DNA of 64,000 bases from Microbacterium sp. C7(2022) (GCF_028823665.1 NZ_JAPEHV010000006.1:248001-312000); one strand, 5' to 3'. Shown: positions 39,284 to 49,053, numbered from the stretch's first letter. A program made the numbers and translations. Notes: a model not told the origin generated them from the letters alone.

Positions 39284-40078
39284 TCAGCGGCGCCACCAGG
39301 TGCGAGCGGAGGTTGACTTCGACTTCGCTCGCTCCTCTTCCAGTCGAGGAGAATCACTTTCGACCGTGCGGCTCGAAACCCCGCGGGCTACGGGAACAGC
39401 CTCGTCGTCGCTCATTGCCCACCAGCGCGTTTTCTCCACCGTGGAAGCATCCGGCTTGTAGTACGGCTCCACCAAGGAAAGGTGCGGTCGCTCCCAGGCA
39501 ATGTCTCGCCGCACGATGCGCGCCGGGTTGCCAGCTGCGACGGAGTTGTTTGGCACCGCCTTGGTGACAATGGACCCAAACCCAATCACGGCGCCCGAAC
39601 CAATCGATACGCCTCCGAGCACCGTGCTGTTGTACCCGAGCCATACGTGATCTCCCACAACGATGTCTCGCGAGACGTTGACACGATGGCCAGTCGCGAC
39701 GTCGAAAATGGGATGCCCGTCGTCCGCTCGGAGCTGGACTCCAATCGCAAACATGCAGTCCTCGCCGATCGAAACGGTGGTTCCTTCGGTCGCTGAGATA
39801 CCGAGCGATCCGGTCGTCGAAACGTTCGGACCGATCACCACAGTTGAGTCCTGTCCGACCCGAATCGTCGCGATGAACGCGGGCACACCCACGCTCGAAG
39901 AGATCTCGACCACACCGTTGTCACAATCGAACTGAATCGCAACTCGGCCGAACTTGACGGGCGAATGAACGACCAGGCGGTTACCGCTTCCGCGAAAAGT
40001 CACCTCGGTGTTCGCGATGGGCTCACCGGACCACTCGATCCGATTCCCGCGTGAGTCGCTGTATTGCTCGATCTGCAT
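39284..40078 (-). CDS. left-handed beta-helix (hexapeptide) acyltransferase
   Basis: A 264-residue protein. Residues ~25-185 are made of hexapeptide repeats ending in VSRDIVVGDHVWLGYNSTVL, then VSIGSGAVIGFGSIVTK and NSVAAGNPARIVRR, the classic trimeric CoA-dependent acetyltransferase fold. The C-terminal ~70 residues are a polar tail. It could acetylate the polymer or a sugar precursor. It lies 10 bp after the next upstream gene on the same strand and converges on the OafA-type gene with 9 bp between stops. Confidence 0.87.
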   Translation of the reverse strand: MQIEQYSDSRGNRIEWSGEPIANTEVTFRGSGNRLVVHSPVKFGRVAIQFDCDNGVVEISSSVGVPAFIATIRVGQDSTVVIGPNVSTTGSLGISATEGTTVSIGEDCMFAIGVQLRADDGHPIFDVATGHRVNVSRDIVVGDHVWLGYNSTVLGGVSIGSGAVIGFGSIVTKAVPNNSVAAGNPARIVRRDIAWERPHLSLVEPYYKPDASTVEKTRWWAMSDDEAVPVARGVSSRTVESDSPRLEEERAKSKSTSARTWWRR

Positions 40079-40088
40079 GCACCGCAGT

Positions 40089-42806
40089 CTATGGGTGAGC
40101 GGCCGTCAACGACTCCCAAGAATCCAGCGCGGCTCGTGTCGATCGTTGTGCGACGGTGTGCACACTCCGAGCCTCGATCATCGCCTCGAACACACGTTTA
40201 GAGTTCGCGCCATCCCTGACAGGAAAAGTCTCCCTGGCGCGCTCGCGATACTTGAATGCAACTGCTTCGTCCGCGAGCAGTGCTTTGACCGCGGATTCTG
40301 CCTGTTCCACAGTCGTTGCTACCGGCCCGAAGCCATGCTCGCGGTAGTCGAAGTACCCCGGCCGCTCCGTGTGGTTCTGGTAGAACTCCTCTTGATCAAA
40401 CTGGAAGTAGACGGTCGGGCGGTACAGATAAGCAAAGTTGAAGGCCACCGAGGAGTAGTCGGTGATCAGCATCTGCGCCCGCGCGATCAGACTTCGAACA
40501 TCGACATCCGCGTAACTCTGCACTGTGATCCAATCTGGAACGTCGAAGTCATCCAGATAAATCCGCATGTTCGGATGCGGCATAAACACAGGCTCCAGGC
40601 CATGAGTGTCGCAGAGCTCGCGGAGTCGGGCAGATGCGAGCAGGCCCTGTATGTTCCGCCGATACGGAGAATCAAAGAACGCTTCGCTCTTGTTTCGGTC
40701 GGCGGATGTCGACTGCATGTCGCCCATCAAATAGTCCCGCCACGTGGGCATTATCAACAGTATCCGGCGCTGTTCGGCGCTCACAGCCTCCGACTGCGCC
40801 AGCAGGTCGTCAAATCGCGGCAATCCCGTCAGTCGCACCTCCTTCGCGCCGAAACGATAGGGCGACGGGCCACTCAAATAGTCGTACTCAGCTTGCGTTG
40901 ATGCGACGAACACGTCGATCTGCTTTGAGTTGAGCCAGTTCGAGATGTCACTCTTGATCACCCCGTGTTGCAGAAAGGTAAATGTGAACTGAGGTTTGCC
41001 GAAGACTTTCGGAAGCGGGTTGCTGACGAATCGGTCAGCGTGACTCGAAGCGACATGTATCGCGCTCAAGAAAAGTAGATTTGCCTGGATCGTTCCGTAT
41101 CCGACGACGCGCACCCCCTCCTTCCGCAATCTGCGCCAGTCATCCGTACCTCTTCGCACGACGAAGAACGCGTTTACCTCCGGGCGGTTTCGTGCTACCC
41201 ATTTGTAGAGAACTTCAGCGCTGTCGTTCGCGTCGACGTCCCGGTCGAGGAATACCCACGCGTCGCGGTAGTGGCGCGAGATGAAGGGCACGTGCTGCAG
41301 AAGATACGTAATGAGCTTTCGGAGTCCATCCGGGTTCGCGTTCCGCTTCCAGAAACGTTGTCGCTTTCGGACGCGTAGTGTGCGCTTGTCGACGCGTTCG
41401 CGTGTGGTGTCGCTGGACGATGCCGGCGTTCGGGGCACCGGGATCCGATGGGCGTTGGGAAGCTCCGCCGCCTCCTGCTGCGTATTGGGGATGATGCCGC
41501 TCGATGGCGCTTCCGCAACGACACCAGGCGTTGGACGTTCCGCGCGCCAGCCGAAGATGCCTTGCTCCACGTCGTCGAACCACACGCGGACGTCCTGGTC
41601 GGTTGGCACCCAGATGGACCTCAGCCAGGCGATCACCAGGCCCGCGTACTCGAGCGCATACTCCTTGTCGTACCGTGGGCGCCCGACGTGACCGTTGATG
41701 CGAAGACGTTCGGTGGGCGGCTGCGCGCCATGGACATACGCCAGGCGAGTAAGTCCACGATCATGATCGATCGCGCGCTGCTCGAGGCGTCCGTAGCCAG
41801 AGCCGTTCTTGAACACGCATAGCGCTTCGCGCATCCACCGAGAGGTCCGCATGACGCTGAACTCGAGGATCGCTTCGTCGTCCATCTCGCTCAGGATCTG
41901 AGGTAGCAACTCTCGCAGTTCTGCGTGCATCTCAGGCGAGAACACCGCGGCGCGGGTCGGCTTTCTCTGCGAAGAACGAAGGATCCAGAAGATGTCATAC
42001 AAGATCAGGTTCTGCGCCCAACGCGGGAGGTCAGTTCCGTGGGCGTGTGAGAACTTCGCGATCTCGAGATATCCGTACCGGATCGTGTCCGTGTATTTGC
42101 GACTGTCGGCCACGCTGGACTGAATCGTCGATGAGCCATCCTTCCGCTGCCGGTATCGATAGATCGCGCTGGCCACCATCCCAACCTGCCTGCGTTCCTG
42201 CCCCAGCAGGTAACTCGTGACGAATTTACCGTCCTCAAAACGCAGTCGAAGTCGCTCATCGAAAGCAATTCCTTCGTCACGGATGACGGCAGTACGCATG
42301 AAGCCTGTGGTGACGTGCGCCTGGACGTAGTCCGGCCACTCATCGAGATCGATCACGCGCGTGCCCTGCCAGAATCGGAAAGCGAGAGCGTGCCGGTCGG
42401 TAATCCGGTCTTCAGCCTCCCACCACATCTCGATTCGTGCGGTCACCATGGCCAAGGAGGCGCCTTGATCGGATTCGATCAGAGCCGCCACATCCGCGAG
42501 GTAGGTCTTCCCGAGAGTGTCGTCGGGATCGGGAAACGTTACCCAGTCGCCGTGCGCATGCGAAAGGCCCTCATTTCGAGCGCTCGCCTGCCCACCGTTC
42601 TGCTTCGAGATGACGACGACGTTCTGGGGATGACGACTCGCGAACCGTTTCGCCCGATTGAGCGTGTCATCGGTCGAGCCATCGTCGACCAACACGATTT
42701 GGACGCGGTCGAGACCGAACGTCTGCGCTTCCAGCGATGCAAAGTAGTCGTCGAGATACTCTCCCACGTTGTACATCGGAGACACGACAGAAAACATGAA
42801 CGCCAA
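40089..42806 (-). CDS. bifunctional GT2 / CDP-glycerol-type polyol-phosphate transferase
   Basis: About 905 residues. The N-terminal ~240 residues are a GT2 domain (FSVVSPMYNVGEYLDDYF, IVLVDDGSTDDTLN, ARNEGLSHAHGDWVTFPDPDD). A linker of ~250 residues leads to a CDP-glycerol:glycerophosphotransferase domain (~500-890) with FTFLQHGVIK, MPTWRDYLMG, FMPHPNMR and LITDYSSVAFNFAYL. This class makes poly(polyol phosphate) teichoic acids from CDP-glycerol or CDP-ribitol. TTG 42806 is chosen because GGAGG lies 5 nt upstream; ATG 42797 is 14 nt from it. Divergent from the tandem transferase gene. Third codon bases are less GC-rich than average. Confidence 0.88.
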   Translation of the reverse strand: MAFMFSVVSPMYNVGEYLDDYFASLEAQTFGLDRVQIVLVDDGSTDDTLNRAKRFASRHPQNVVVISKQNGGQASARNEGLSHAHGDWVTFPDPDDTLGKTYLADVAALIESDQGASLAMVTARIEMWWEAEDRITDRHALAFRFWQGTRVIDLDEWPDYVQAHVTTGFMRTAVIRDEGIAFDERLRLRFEDGKFVTSYLLGQERRQVGMVASAIYRYRQRKDGSSTIQSSVADSRKYTDTIRYGYLEIAKFSHAHGTDLPRWAQNLILYDIFWILRSSQRKPTRAAVFSPEMHAELRELLPQILSEMDDEAILEFSVMRTSRWMREALCVFKNGSGYGRLEQRAIDHDRGLTRLAYVHGAQPPTERLRINGHVGRPRYDKEYALEYAGLVIAWLRSIWVPTDQDVRVWFDDVEQGIFGWRAERPTPGVVAEAPSSGIIPNTQQEAAELPNAHRIPVPRTPASSSDTTRERVDKRTLRVRKRQRFWKRNANPDGLRKLITYLLQHVPFISRHYRDAWVFLDRDVDANDSAEVLYKWVARNRPEVNAFFVVRRGTDDWRRLRKEGVRVVGYGTIQANLLFLSAIHVASSHADRFVSNPLPKVFGKPQFTFTFLQHGVIKSDISNWLNSKQIDVFVASTQAEYDYLSGPSPYRFGAKEVRLTGLPRFDDLLAQSEAVSAEQRRILLIMPTWRDYLMGDMQSTSADRNKSEAFFDSPYRRNIQGLLASARLRELCDTHGLEPVFMPHPNMRIYLDDFDVPDWITVQSYADVDVRSLIARAQMLITDYSSVAFNFAYLYRPTVYFQFDQEEFYQNHTERPGYFDYREHGFGPVATTVEQAESAVKALLADEAVAFKYRERARETFPVRDGANSKRVFEAMIEARSVHTVAQRSTRAALDSWESLTAAHP

Positions 42807-42916
42807 GAGATCCTCCAGAGTCGCACGCAGACGGTGCACCGATGATCAGTTTACGTGCGGACGCTTGCGCCACTCACAGGCAGCGCTCATCTCGGTGGCG
42901 CGCCCTACGACTCGCG

Positions 42917-42922
42917 TAGAAT
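42917..42922 (+). promoter_or_regulatory. -10 box upstream of the tandem transferase gene
   Basis: TAGAAT lies 22 nt before ATG 42945 in the 138-bp divergent gap. The leader would be about 15 nt and has no clear Shine-Dalgarno. Confidence 0.35.
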
Positions 42923-42944
42923 GCAACGTTCCGGTGTTTCCTAG

Positions 42945-45326
42945 ATGTCTGCGAGCCACATGTTGCGCGAGTTCCTCCGGCGAAGCCGAGTGCTTCGAGC
43001 ACTACGGTTCCTTCCTTACGCGATCCCCTACCGGCTGTGGTCACTCTTGCTGCCTGTCCGCCGCGACCGATTCCTCTTCCTCTCCGACTCGCACGACGGC
43101 TACTCCGGGAATTTCCGTTTCTTGCGCACGGAACTCCTCCGCCAGATGCCGCACGCGGACGTACGCGGCATCTTCAAGCCGTCGCTCCGGGCTCCCCGCC
43201 GAGTCCGAGACATGGTGCGGCTACCGCACCTACTCGCGACGAGCGGCACGATCATCCTCGACGACTTCTATCCCCTGATCTACCCTCTCCGGATCCGCAA
43301 GAAGAGTCGCCTCGTGCAGGTATGGCACGCTGCCGGGGCGTTCAAGCAAGTCGGCCACAGCCGGTCCGGGTTACCCGGGGGTCCCACGCCGTCGAGCAAC
43401 ATCCACCGAAACTACACAGACGCGGTCGTCAGCGCAGAAAGCATTCGCGCTGACTACGCCGAGGCGTTCGGTATTGATGTGGCGAACGTGCGCGCCTTGG
43501 GCGTGCCCCGTACCGATTCGTTCTTCGACACGGGCCATGCGGATCGCGTTCGCACCCGCGTTCGTTCGGAGCTCGGCATCGGACCCGGACAACGGCTCGT
43601 CCTATTCGCCCCGACATTTCGCGGCAACGGGCAGCTGAGTGCCTCGGTCGACCAAAGCGCAGACTGGGCTCGAATCGCGGACGAGCTCGGCGACGACTAT
43701 CGCGTTGTCATCCGCATGCATCCGTTCACAGCCAAGAGCGCTCCCCCGCTGCCGTCGAATGTGCTGAGCGGCTCTGAACCCGATATGAATGACCTGCTCA
43801 TGGCGGCCGACGTGTTAATCACGGACTACTCTTCGTCGATCTTCGAGTTCGCGCTGCTCCGGCGCCCCATCGTCTTCTTTGTCCCCGACTTGGAAGAGTA
43901 CACAGCCGCTCGATCCTTCTACCGGGAGTTCGACCATTACGCCGTCGGACCCGTCGTTCAGAATGAAGCCGAACTGGCCACAGCAATCCAGACAGCCGCG
44001 GTAGATGACGACCGACTCAACGGCTTTCTGGATGAGTTCTGCGGCGCACTCGATGGGCGATCGTCAGAAAGAATCGTGCGTGAGCTGTTTCTGACGCCTC
44101 CTCGACCCTCTCGCAGTGCCAGGCTGACGACATCGGTCGCCCCCGGCGGGCCGGATCCTGCACCCACCCAGGCGTCTGGCGCTATGGTCCTGCGCCTGGT
44201 CGCCGCGCACACTGCGCGGACAGCGTTACGACTTGTCTACGCTCCACTCAAACTGCTCCCCCAGCGACGCAAAGTCGTAATGATCAGTCGGGAGCATCGT
44301 GATGTGCCCGCTGACTTCATCGACCTACGGGCGGCGATCAAGCGGGCAGATGAAGCCGTTGAGGTCGTGATACTCGTTCGAATGGTGCCGCCGGGGCTGG
44401 TGGGAAAGATCGGCTACGCTGCGCACCTACTACGCCAGCTGTACGAGGTAGCGACTGCACAGGTGCTGATTGTCGACACCTACTCGATGGTGGCGAGCAT
44501 GCTGACGCACAAGCCATCGCTGAGCGTTATCCAAATGTGGCATGCCCTCGGCGCGTTCAAGAAGTTTGGAATGAGCATCTTGGGCCAACAGGAGGGCCGC
44601 GACCGACGTCTCGCACGCGCCATGCGCATGCACGAGGGCTACGACCTCGTACTCGCTAGCGGCCCGTCAGCCCAGGCGCCCTTCGCCGAGGCGTTGAACA
44701 CAGATGTTTCGCGCGTGGTCGTTGCACCATTGCCTCGAGTGGATCGGCTCAGGGACCGCGCGGCGCGAGGGTCCATTCGGGAGCGCTTCTTTGAGGAGTA
44801 CCCGCATCTCGAGGGCACCCGGATCGCACTTTTCGCGCCCACGTTCAGGCTCGACGGACGCGTCGCGATTTCAGCAGAAGATTTGCACTCGGCTCTTGCC
44901 GACCAGGGCATCGTCACTTTGGTGAAAGTTCACCCGCTGATGAGTTCAACATTCGGCCAGGCAGTGCTGACCGCACCCGGTTACAGCACCCAGGACCTGA
45001 TGCATGTGGCCGACATGTTCATCACCGACTACTCATCAGCGTTGTTCGAAGCCGCCGTTGTCGGACTGGACACGTACTTCCTCGCCCCGGACCTCGAAGA
45101 GTATTTGGCGCACCGCGATCTGTACGTGAATTACCGCGCAGATCTCCCGGGCCCCGTCGTGGAGAGCATCGAAGAACTTGCCTCGCACATCACGGCGGCG
45201 CACTCGGCCAGCGAACAAGTACGCCGATTCGCTGAGCAATGGGTGGCCACTCCCGACGACGACCAGTCTTCCGCGCCCTGCGCCGATCACATCGCGGCGC
45301 TGGTTATCGCACGCCTCACGCGCTGA
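42945..45326 (+). CDS. protein with two tandem CDP-glycerol-type polyol-phosphate transferase domains
   Basis: A 793-residue protein with two copies of the CDP-glycerol:glycerophosphotransferase domain. Domain 1 (~40-385) has WHAAGAFK (127-134), APTFRGNG (222-229), MHPF and ITDYSSSIFE (292-301). Domain 2 (~440-790) repeats them: WHALGAFK (532-539), APTFRLDG (631-638), VHPL and ITDYSSALFE (693-702). A Pro/Ala-rich linker joins them (~385-412). Each domain is shorter than full TagF, and there is no GT2 domain. They may alternate in one polymer or act as primase and polymerase. Its stop abuts the convergent GT2 stop. Confidence 0.9.
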   Translation: MSASHMLREFLRRSRVLRALRFLPYAIPYRLWSLLLPVRRDRFLFLSDSHDGYSGNFRFLRTELLRQMPHADVRGIFKPSLRAPRRVRDMVRLPHLLATSGTIILDDFYPLIYPLRIRKKSRLVQVWHAAGAFKQVGHSRSGLPGGPTPSSNIHRNYTDAVVSAESIRADYAEAFGIDVANVRALGVPRTDSFFDTGHADRVRTRVRSELGIGPGQRLVLFAPTFRGNGQLSASVDQSADWARIADELGDDYRVVIRMHPFTAKSAPPLPSNVLSGSEPDMNDLLMAADVLITDYSSSIFEFALLRRPIVFFVPDLEEYTAARSFYREFDHYAVGPVVQNEAELATAIQTAAVDDDRLNGFLDEFCGALDGRSSERIVRELFLTPPRPSRSARLTTSVAPGGPDPAPTQASGAMVLRLVAAHTARTALRLVYAPLKLLPQRRKVVMISREHRDVPADFIDLRAAIKRADEAVEVVILVRMVPPGLVGKIGYAAHLLRQLYEVATAQVLIVDTYSMVASMLTHKPSLSVIQMWHALGAFKKFGMSILGQQEGRDRRLARAMRMHEGYDLVLASGPSAQAPFAEALNTDVSRVVVAPLPRVDRLRDRAARGSIRERFFEEYPHLEGTRIALFAPTFRLDGRVAISAEDLHSALADQGIVTLVKVHPLMSSTFGQAVLTAPGYSTQDLMHVADMFITDYSSALFEAAVVGLDTYFLAPDLEEYLAHRDLYVNYRADLPGPVVESIEELASHITAAHSASEQVRRFAEQWVATPDDDQSSAPCADHIAALVIARLTR

Positions 45327-46787
45327 TTAGGGTCCGCCACGACGCCAACGTTTCCACCGGCGGCGCGCGAGCCGCACCTCTCTCATCACCCGAGTCCGGA
45401 TCGATGCGTTCGGACCGACAACCGGCTTCCACACTCGCACCTCTCCGGTCTTCGCTGGGAGGGCGCGTGGAGTACTGCTCGTCGCCGCACGGCGATGTTC
45501 GTCCAACAACTGGCTCTCCGTGTATCGCCCCCGCCCTTTGAATTCGCGGCGGCGCACTCCGTCGACAACGAGATCCGGCTCTCCGGCTACACCTACGAAC
45601 ACCTTCGACAAGACGCGTTGACCAAAGTAGTCCGGATAGTCGGCATTCCAATCACGCGAGGATATCGGCCTTCCTCGCGCGTCCGAGATCACCGATGGCT
45701 CTCCCAGCGAGTAGGTGAATCGCTTCCCCCCAGCATGGTTCGCTGCGCGATAGGCTCCGAGCCACTCTGGAAGCGCGCGCCCCGTGATCGCAAGGAGCAG
45801 CAGTCGGGACTCCATCGGCAAGGCCGTCGCATCGTACTCGAACAGACGCGTACGTGTGACGTGCCGGGCACACATCGCGAGCGCTCCCAGCGCCTCCTTC
45901 TGAAGTGCTTCGGTGAGGACGACAGCGCGACGGGACTCGTCCAATTGAACGGGAAGAATCCACTGCGTTTCGTACAAGAACATCGATTGGAGCCAGTCAG
46001 GCACCGTTCCACTTCGAGCTGTGCGCTCGAGCAGGGGCGCATACCCGTCACGGAAACGGTCGATGTAGGTACGAGGGTTCTCCCGAAATTGGTCTACCGC
46101 TGAGTCTGCGGCCGCCCGTCGTCGGTATACGTAGGACGTACTCGCGACCAGACCCAAAGACGGCTCACGTTGCGTCAGGAGAAACGCTGCCGTGAACAGG
46201 GCATCCTCTGACGCGTGAAGCCCTGCCGCGAAGCGGAGCCCATAGCGGCGCACTTCCGCTGTGCGGAAGAACGCTGACGCCACGTTGAGCTGAAAGAAGT
46301 CCGGGTACTTCTCCATCGGCACCACACGATTTCCCCCGGCGAATCGAAAGCTCAGCGCGTGCACATTCTGTGGCGTGGGCGCAGGCTCCATCAGTCGCAG
46401 CAACCGAGCCGACACGATGGTTGCCTTCTCGCCGTGGACGCGAATGAACTGAGCAATCTCGAAGAAATAGTCATCCGCGAGATAGTCATCAGAATCCGGG
46501 AACGTCACCCACTCCTCGTGCGCAGCGTCGATTCCTGCGTTCCTCGCGGCGCTCACGCCCGCGTTTTCTTGCACGATGACCGTGCCAGCATGATCGGACG
46601 CGGCAAGCCAATCACGCGCGAGGGCCGCGCAGTCATCCGGTGAGCCGTCGTCGACAAACACAATCTGGAGACGGTAGCCACCGACCCGCTGGCGGCTCAT
46701 CGAACGCAAGAGGTCGGGAAGATACTCGGCGACACGGTACATCGGGATGACGACGCTGATTCCGATGTCAATGAAGTCAGAGCGCAC
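45327..46787 (-). CDS. glycosyltransferase family 2 protein
   Basis: A 486-residue protein. The GT2 A-type domain (~8-235) begins GISVVIPMYRVAEYLPDLLR, with VFVDDGSPDDCAAL and VSAARNAGIDAAHEEW followed by FPDSDD. The C-terminal ~250 residues form a helical domain with a basic tail, like the N-terminal half of the GT2 fusion at 40089-42806, to which it looks related. There are no membrane helices. It probably adds a sugar to the polyol-phosphate backbone or linkage unit. Divergent from the cytidylyltransferase gene. Confidence 0.88.
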   Translation of the reverse strand: MRSDFIDIGISVVIPMYRVAEYLPDLLRSMSRQRVGGYRLQIVFVDDGSPDDCAALARDWLAASDHAGTVIVQENAGVSAARNAGIDAAHEEWVTFPDSDDYLADDYFFEIAQFIRVHGEKATIVSARLLRLMEPAPTPQNVHALSFRFAGGNRVVPMEKYPDFFQLNVASAFFRTAEVRRYGLRFAAGLHASEDALFTAAFLLTQREPSLGLVASTSYVYRRRAAADSAVDQFRENPRTYIDRFRDGYAPLLERTARSGTVPDWLQSMFLYETQWILPVQLDESRRAVVLTEALQKEALGALAMCARHVTRTRLFEYDATALPMESRLLLLAITGRALPEWLGAYRAANHAGGKRFTYSLGEPSVISDARGRPISSRDWNADYPDYFGQRVLSKVFVGVAGEPDLVVDGVRRREFKGRGRYTESQLLDEHRRAATSSTPRALPAKTGEVRVWKPVVGPNASIRTRVMREVRLARRRWKRWRRGGP

Positions 46788-46903
46788 GGGCGCAGTCTAC
46801 GCGCCGACTTTGAGGAGCGCGTCCCGGTAGTCCGAAGCTCGGCGGATAACATAGTGACGCACTCGGGCATCGCTCGCCGGAGTTTTGCGGGAGGAACACC
46901 GAC

Positions 46904-48301
46904 TTGAGTAGCAACACCCATACCGTCGCCGTGGTGCTCGCCGGAGGCATCGGCGTGCGCGTCGGGCTCGGCATCCCCAAACAGCTCATCAAGATCGCTG
47001 GCAAGGCGATCGTGGAGCACACGCTGGAAGCCCTCAACGACAGCGCGCACATCGACGAAGTCATCATCATGATGAACGAGGCTTCAATCTCCGAACTCGA
47101 TCATCTACGAACGAGTGGACGTTTTCACAAGCTCAGTCGCATCCTCCCCGGCGGCGACACGCGCAACGAGACGACGCAGAAGGCCATTGCCGCGATCGAA
47201 GGGGAGGACACCAAGGTCCTCTTTCATGACGCCGTCCGCCCGTTCATCGACGAGAGAATCATCAAGGAGTGCGTCGACGCCCTCGATCGATTCGACGCCG
47301 TTGATACAGCGATACCCTCTGCGGACACGATCATCCAGATCAACGAAGAACGCCACATTACGGGAATACCGGATCGCTCGACGTTACGCCGCGGCCAGAC
47401 CCCCCAGGGCTTTCGATTGGCCACGATTCGTCGGGCATACGAGATCGCCAAAGGGGACCCCGCGTTCAAGGCGACTGATGACTGCGGCGTCGTGTTCACC
47501 TACCTGCCAGAGGTGCCCATCTACGTCGTGGAGGGCACCCCTGAGAACATGAAGGTCACGGAGCCCATCGATGTGCACATCGCTGACAAGCTCTTTCAAT
47601 TGCAGTCGGCGAGCCTCACTTTGAGTGCCGCCTCAGGTCGCGTAGATCTCACTGGCAAGACAGTGGTCGTCTTCGGCGGCAGCTACGGCATCGGGCACAG
47701 CATCGCGCGACAGGCGGCGGACGCTGGTGCTCACGTCCGCGAGTTCAGCCGATCGACCACCGGCACGGATGTGCGTTCACACAAAGCGGTGCGCGCCGCA
47801 CTCGCAGAAGTGGCGGCTGACACGGGGCGAATCGACGCTGTGATCGTCACCGCGGGGATACTGCGCATCGCTCCGCTCATGGAGACCACGAAACGCGAAC
47901 TCAAGGACACAATTCACACGAACTTGATTGCCCCTGCGGCCATTGCGCGGGAATCGTATCCCTACTTGCAGCGAACCGGAGGCCAAGTCGTCCTCTTCAC
48001 CTCAAGTTCCTACACCCGGGGTCGAGCGAACTACAGCACCTACTCTGCGACAAAGGCTGGGGTGGTGAATCTGACGCAGGCCCTTTCGGAGGAGTGGGCA
48101 GACTCAGGAGTGCGTATCAACTGCATCAATCCCCAGCGCACCGCAACTCCGATGCGAACCTCCGCATTTGGAGATGAACCCCCAGAAACGTTGCTCGATC
48201 CCGAGGATGTCGCCCAGGTGACCCTGGAAGTTGTGGGGTCGGATTTCACGGGCCAAATCGTCACCGTGAATGTCGAAGCCATGCGCTCCGGACGTCCGTA
48301 G
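46904..48301 (+). CDS. bifunctional cytidylyltransferase / SDR dehydrogenase (CDP-ribitol synthesis, Bcs1-like)
   Basis: A 465-residue fusion. Residues 1-~235 are an IspD/TarI-type cytidylyltransferase (VLAGGIGVRVGLGIPKQL, FHDAVRPFID, RRGQTPQGFR). Residues ~245-465 are a short-chain dehydrogenase (VVVFGGSYGIGHSIARQ, FTSSSYTRGRANYSTYSATK with the Tyr-x3-Lys pair). The same domain order occurs in Haemophilus Bcs1, which reduces ribulose 5-phosphate and makes CDP-ribitol. This implies a ribitol-phosphate polymer here. TTG 46904 follows GGGAGGAA with about 8 nt spacing. Confidence 0.9.
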   Translation: MSSNTHTVAVVLAGGIGVRVGLGIPKQLIKIAGKAIVEHTLEALNDSAHIDEVIIMMNEASISELDHLRTSGRFHKLSRILPGGDTRNETTQKAIAAIEGEDTKVLFHDAVRPFIDERIIKECVDALDRFDAVDTAIPSADTIIQINEERHITGIPDRSTLRRGQTPQGFRLATIRRAYEIAKGDPAFKATDDCGVVFTYLPEVPIYVVEGTPENMKVTEPIDVHIADKLFQLQSASLTLSAASGRVDLTGKTVVVFGGSYGIGHSIARQAADAGAHVREFSRSTTGTDVRSHKAVRAALAEVAADTGRIDAVIVTAGILRIAPLMETTKRELKDTIHTNLIAPAAIARESYPYLQRTGGQVVLFTSSSYTRGRANYSTYSATKAGVVNLTQALSEEWADSGVRINCINPQRTATPMRTSAFGDEPPETLLDPEDVAQVTLEVVGSDFTGQIVTVNVEAMRSGRP

Positions 48302-48309
48302 CGGGCGCG

Positions 48310-49053
48310 TTAGCCTTCCAACACCTTCAGCGCATCATCGATGGGCCCGTCGAAGACGACGTTACCCTTCTTGATGACGATGCCACGGCTGCAGAGCTCC
48401 TTAACCTGACCCTTGCTGTGGCTCACCACCATCATCGTGACGCCCCGAGCCGATAGCTCTTTCAGCTTCGCGTTGCACTTGGCGCGGAAAGGCGCATCTC
48501 CCACAGCGAGCACCTCGTCAACCAAGAGAACGTCGAGCTCGACATGGATAGCGACACTGAACGCCAGGCGCATGAACATACCCGATGAGTAGTGTTTGAC
48601 CTCTTGCTCGATGAAGTCGCCGATCTCGCTGAACGCGACGATTTCGTCGAATCGTTCTTTCGTCTCCTTCTCACTCATCCCGAGGATCGCGGCATTGAGG
48701 AACACGTTCTCACGTCCTGTCAGGTCGGGGTGAAAGCCCGCGCCCACCTCGATCAGGCCCGCCACTCTGCCGCGTGTCAGTACGCGTCCTTCGTCAGGCT
48801 CGAGCACACCAGAAACGAGCTTGAGCGTCGTCGACTTTCCGGAACCGTTCAATCCCATGACGGCAACCGACTCACCCTCGGCGATGGTGAAAGATACGTC
48901 GTTCAGTGCTTGAAACTGACGTGATCTCACCGGCTTGCGGCGCACCCCGTTGATGAGAGCATCCTTCATCGATCGAGTCGTGCGCTTGTTGAACCATTTG
49001 GACACGTGGTCCACGACGATCCGAGGGGTAGCGATCACTGTATCGGTAGACAT
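48310..49053 (-). CDS. ABC transporter ATP-binding protein, TagH/polysaccharide-export type
   Basis: A 247-residue ATPase. Walker A is GLNGSGKST, the signature is HYSSGMFMRLAFS, and Walker B is DVLLVDEVLAVGD. The N-terminal extension (VSKWFNKRTTRSMKDALI) and the VEVGAGFHPDLTGRENV-like loop are typical of wall teichoic acid and O-antigen exporters. It lacks the C-terminal carbohydrate-binding domain of some relatives. Its ATG shares one base with the stop of the permease gene upstream (TGATG). Confidence 0.94.
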   Translation of the reverse strand: MSTDTVIATPRIVVDHVSKWFNKRTTRSMKDALINGVRRKPVRSRQFQALNDVSFTIAEGESVAVMGLNGSGKSTTLKLVSGVLEPDEGRVLTRGRVAGLIEVGAGFHPDLTGRENVFLNAAILGMSEKETKERFDEIVAFSEIGDFIEQEVKHYSSGMFMRLAFSVAIHVELDVLLVDEVLAVGDAPFRAKCNAKLKELSARGVTMMVVSHSKGQVKELCSRGIVIKKGNVVFDGPIDDALKVLEG

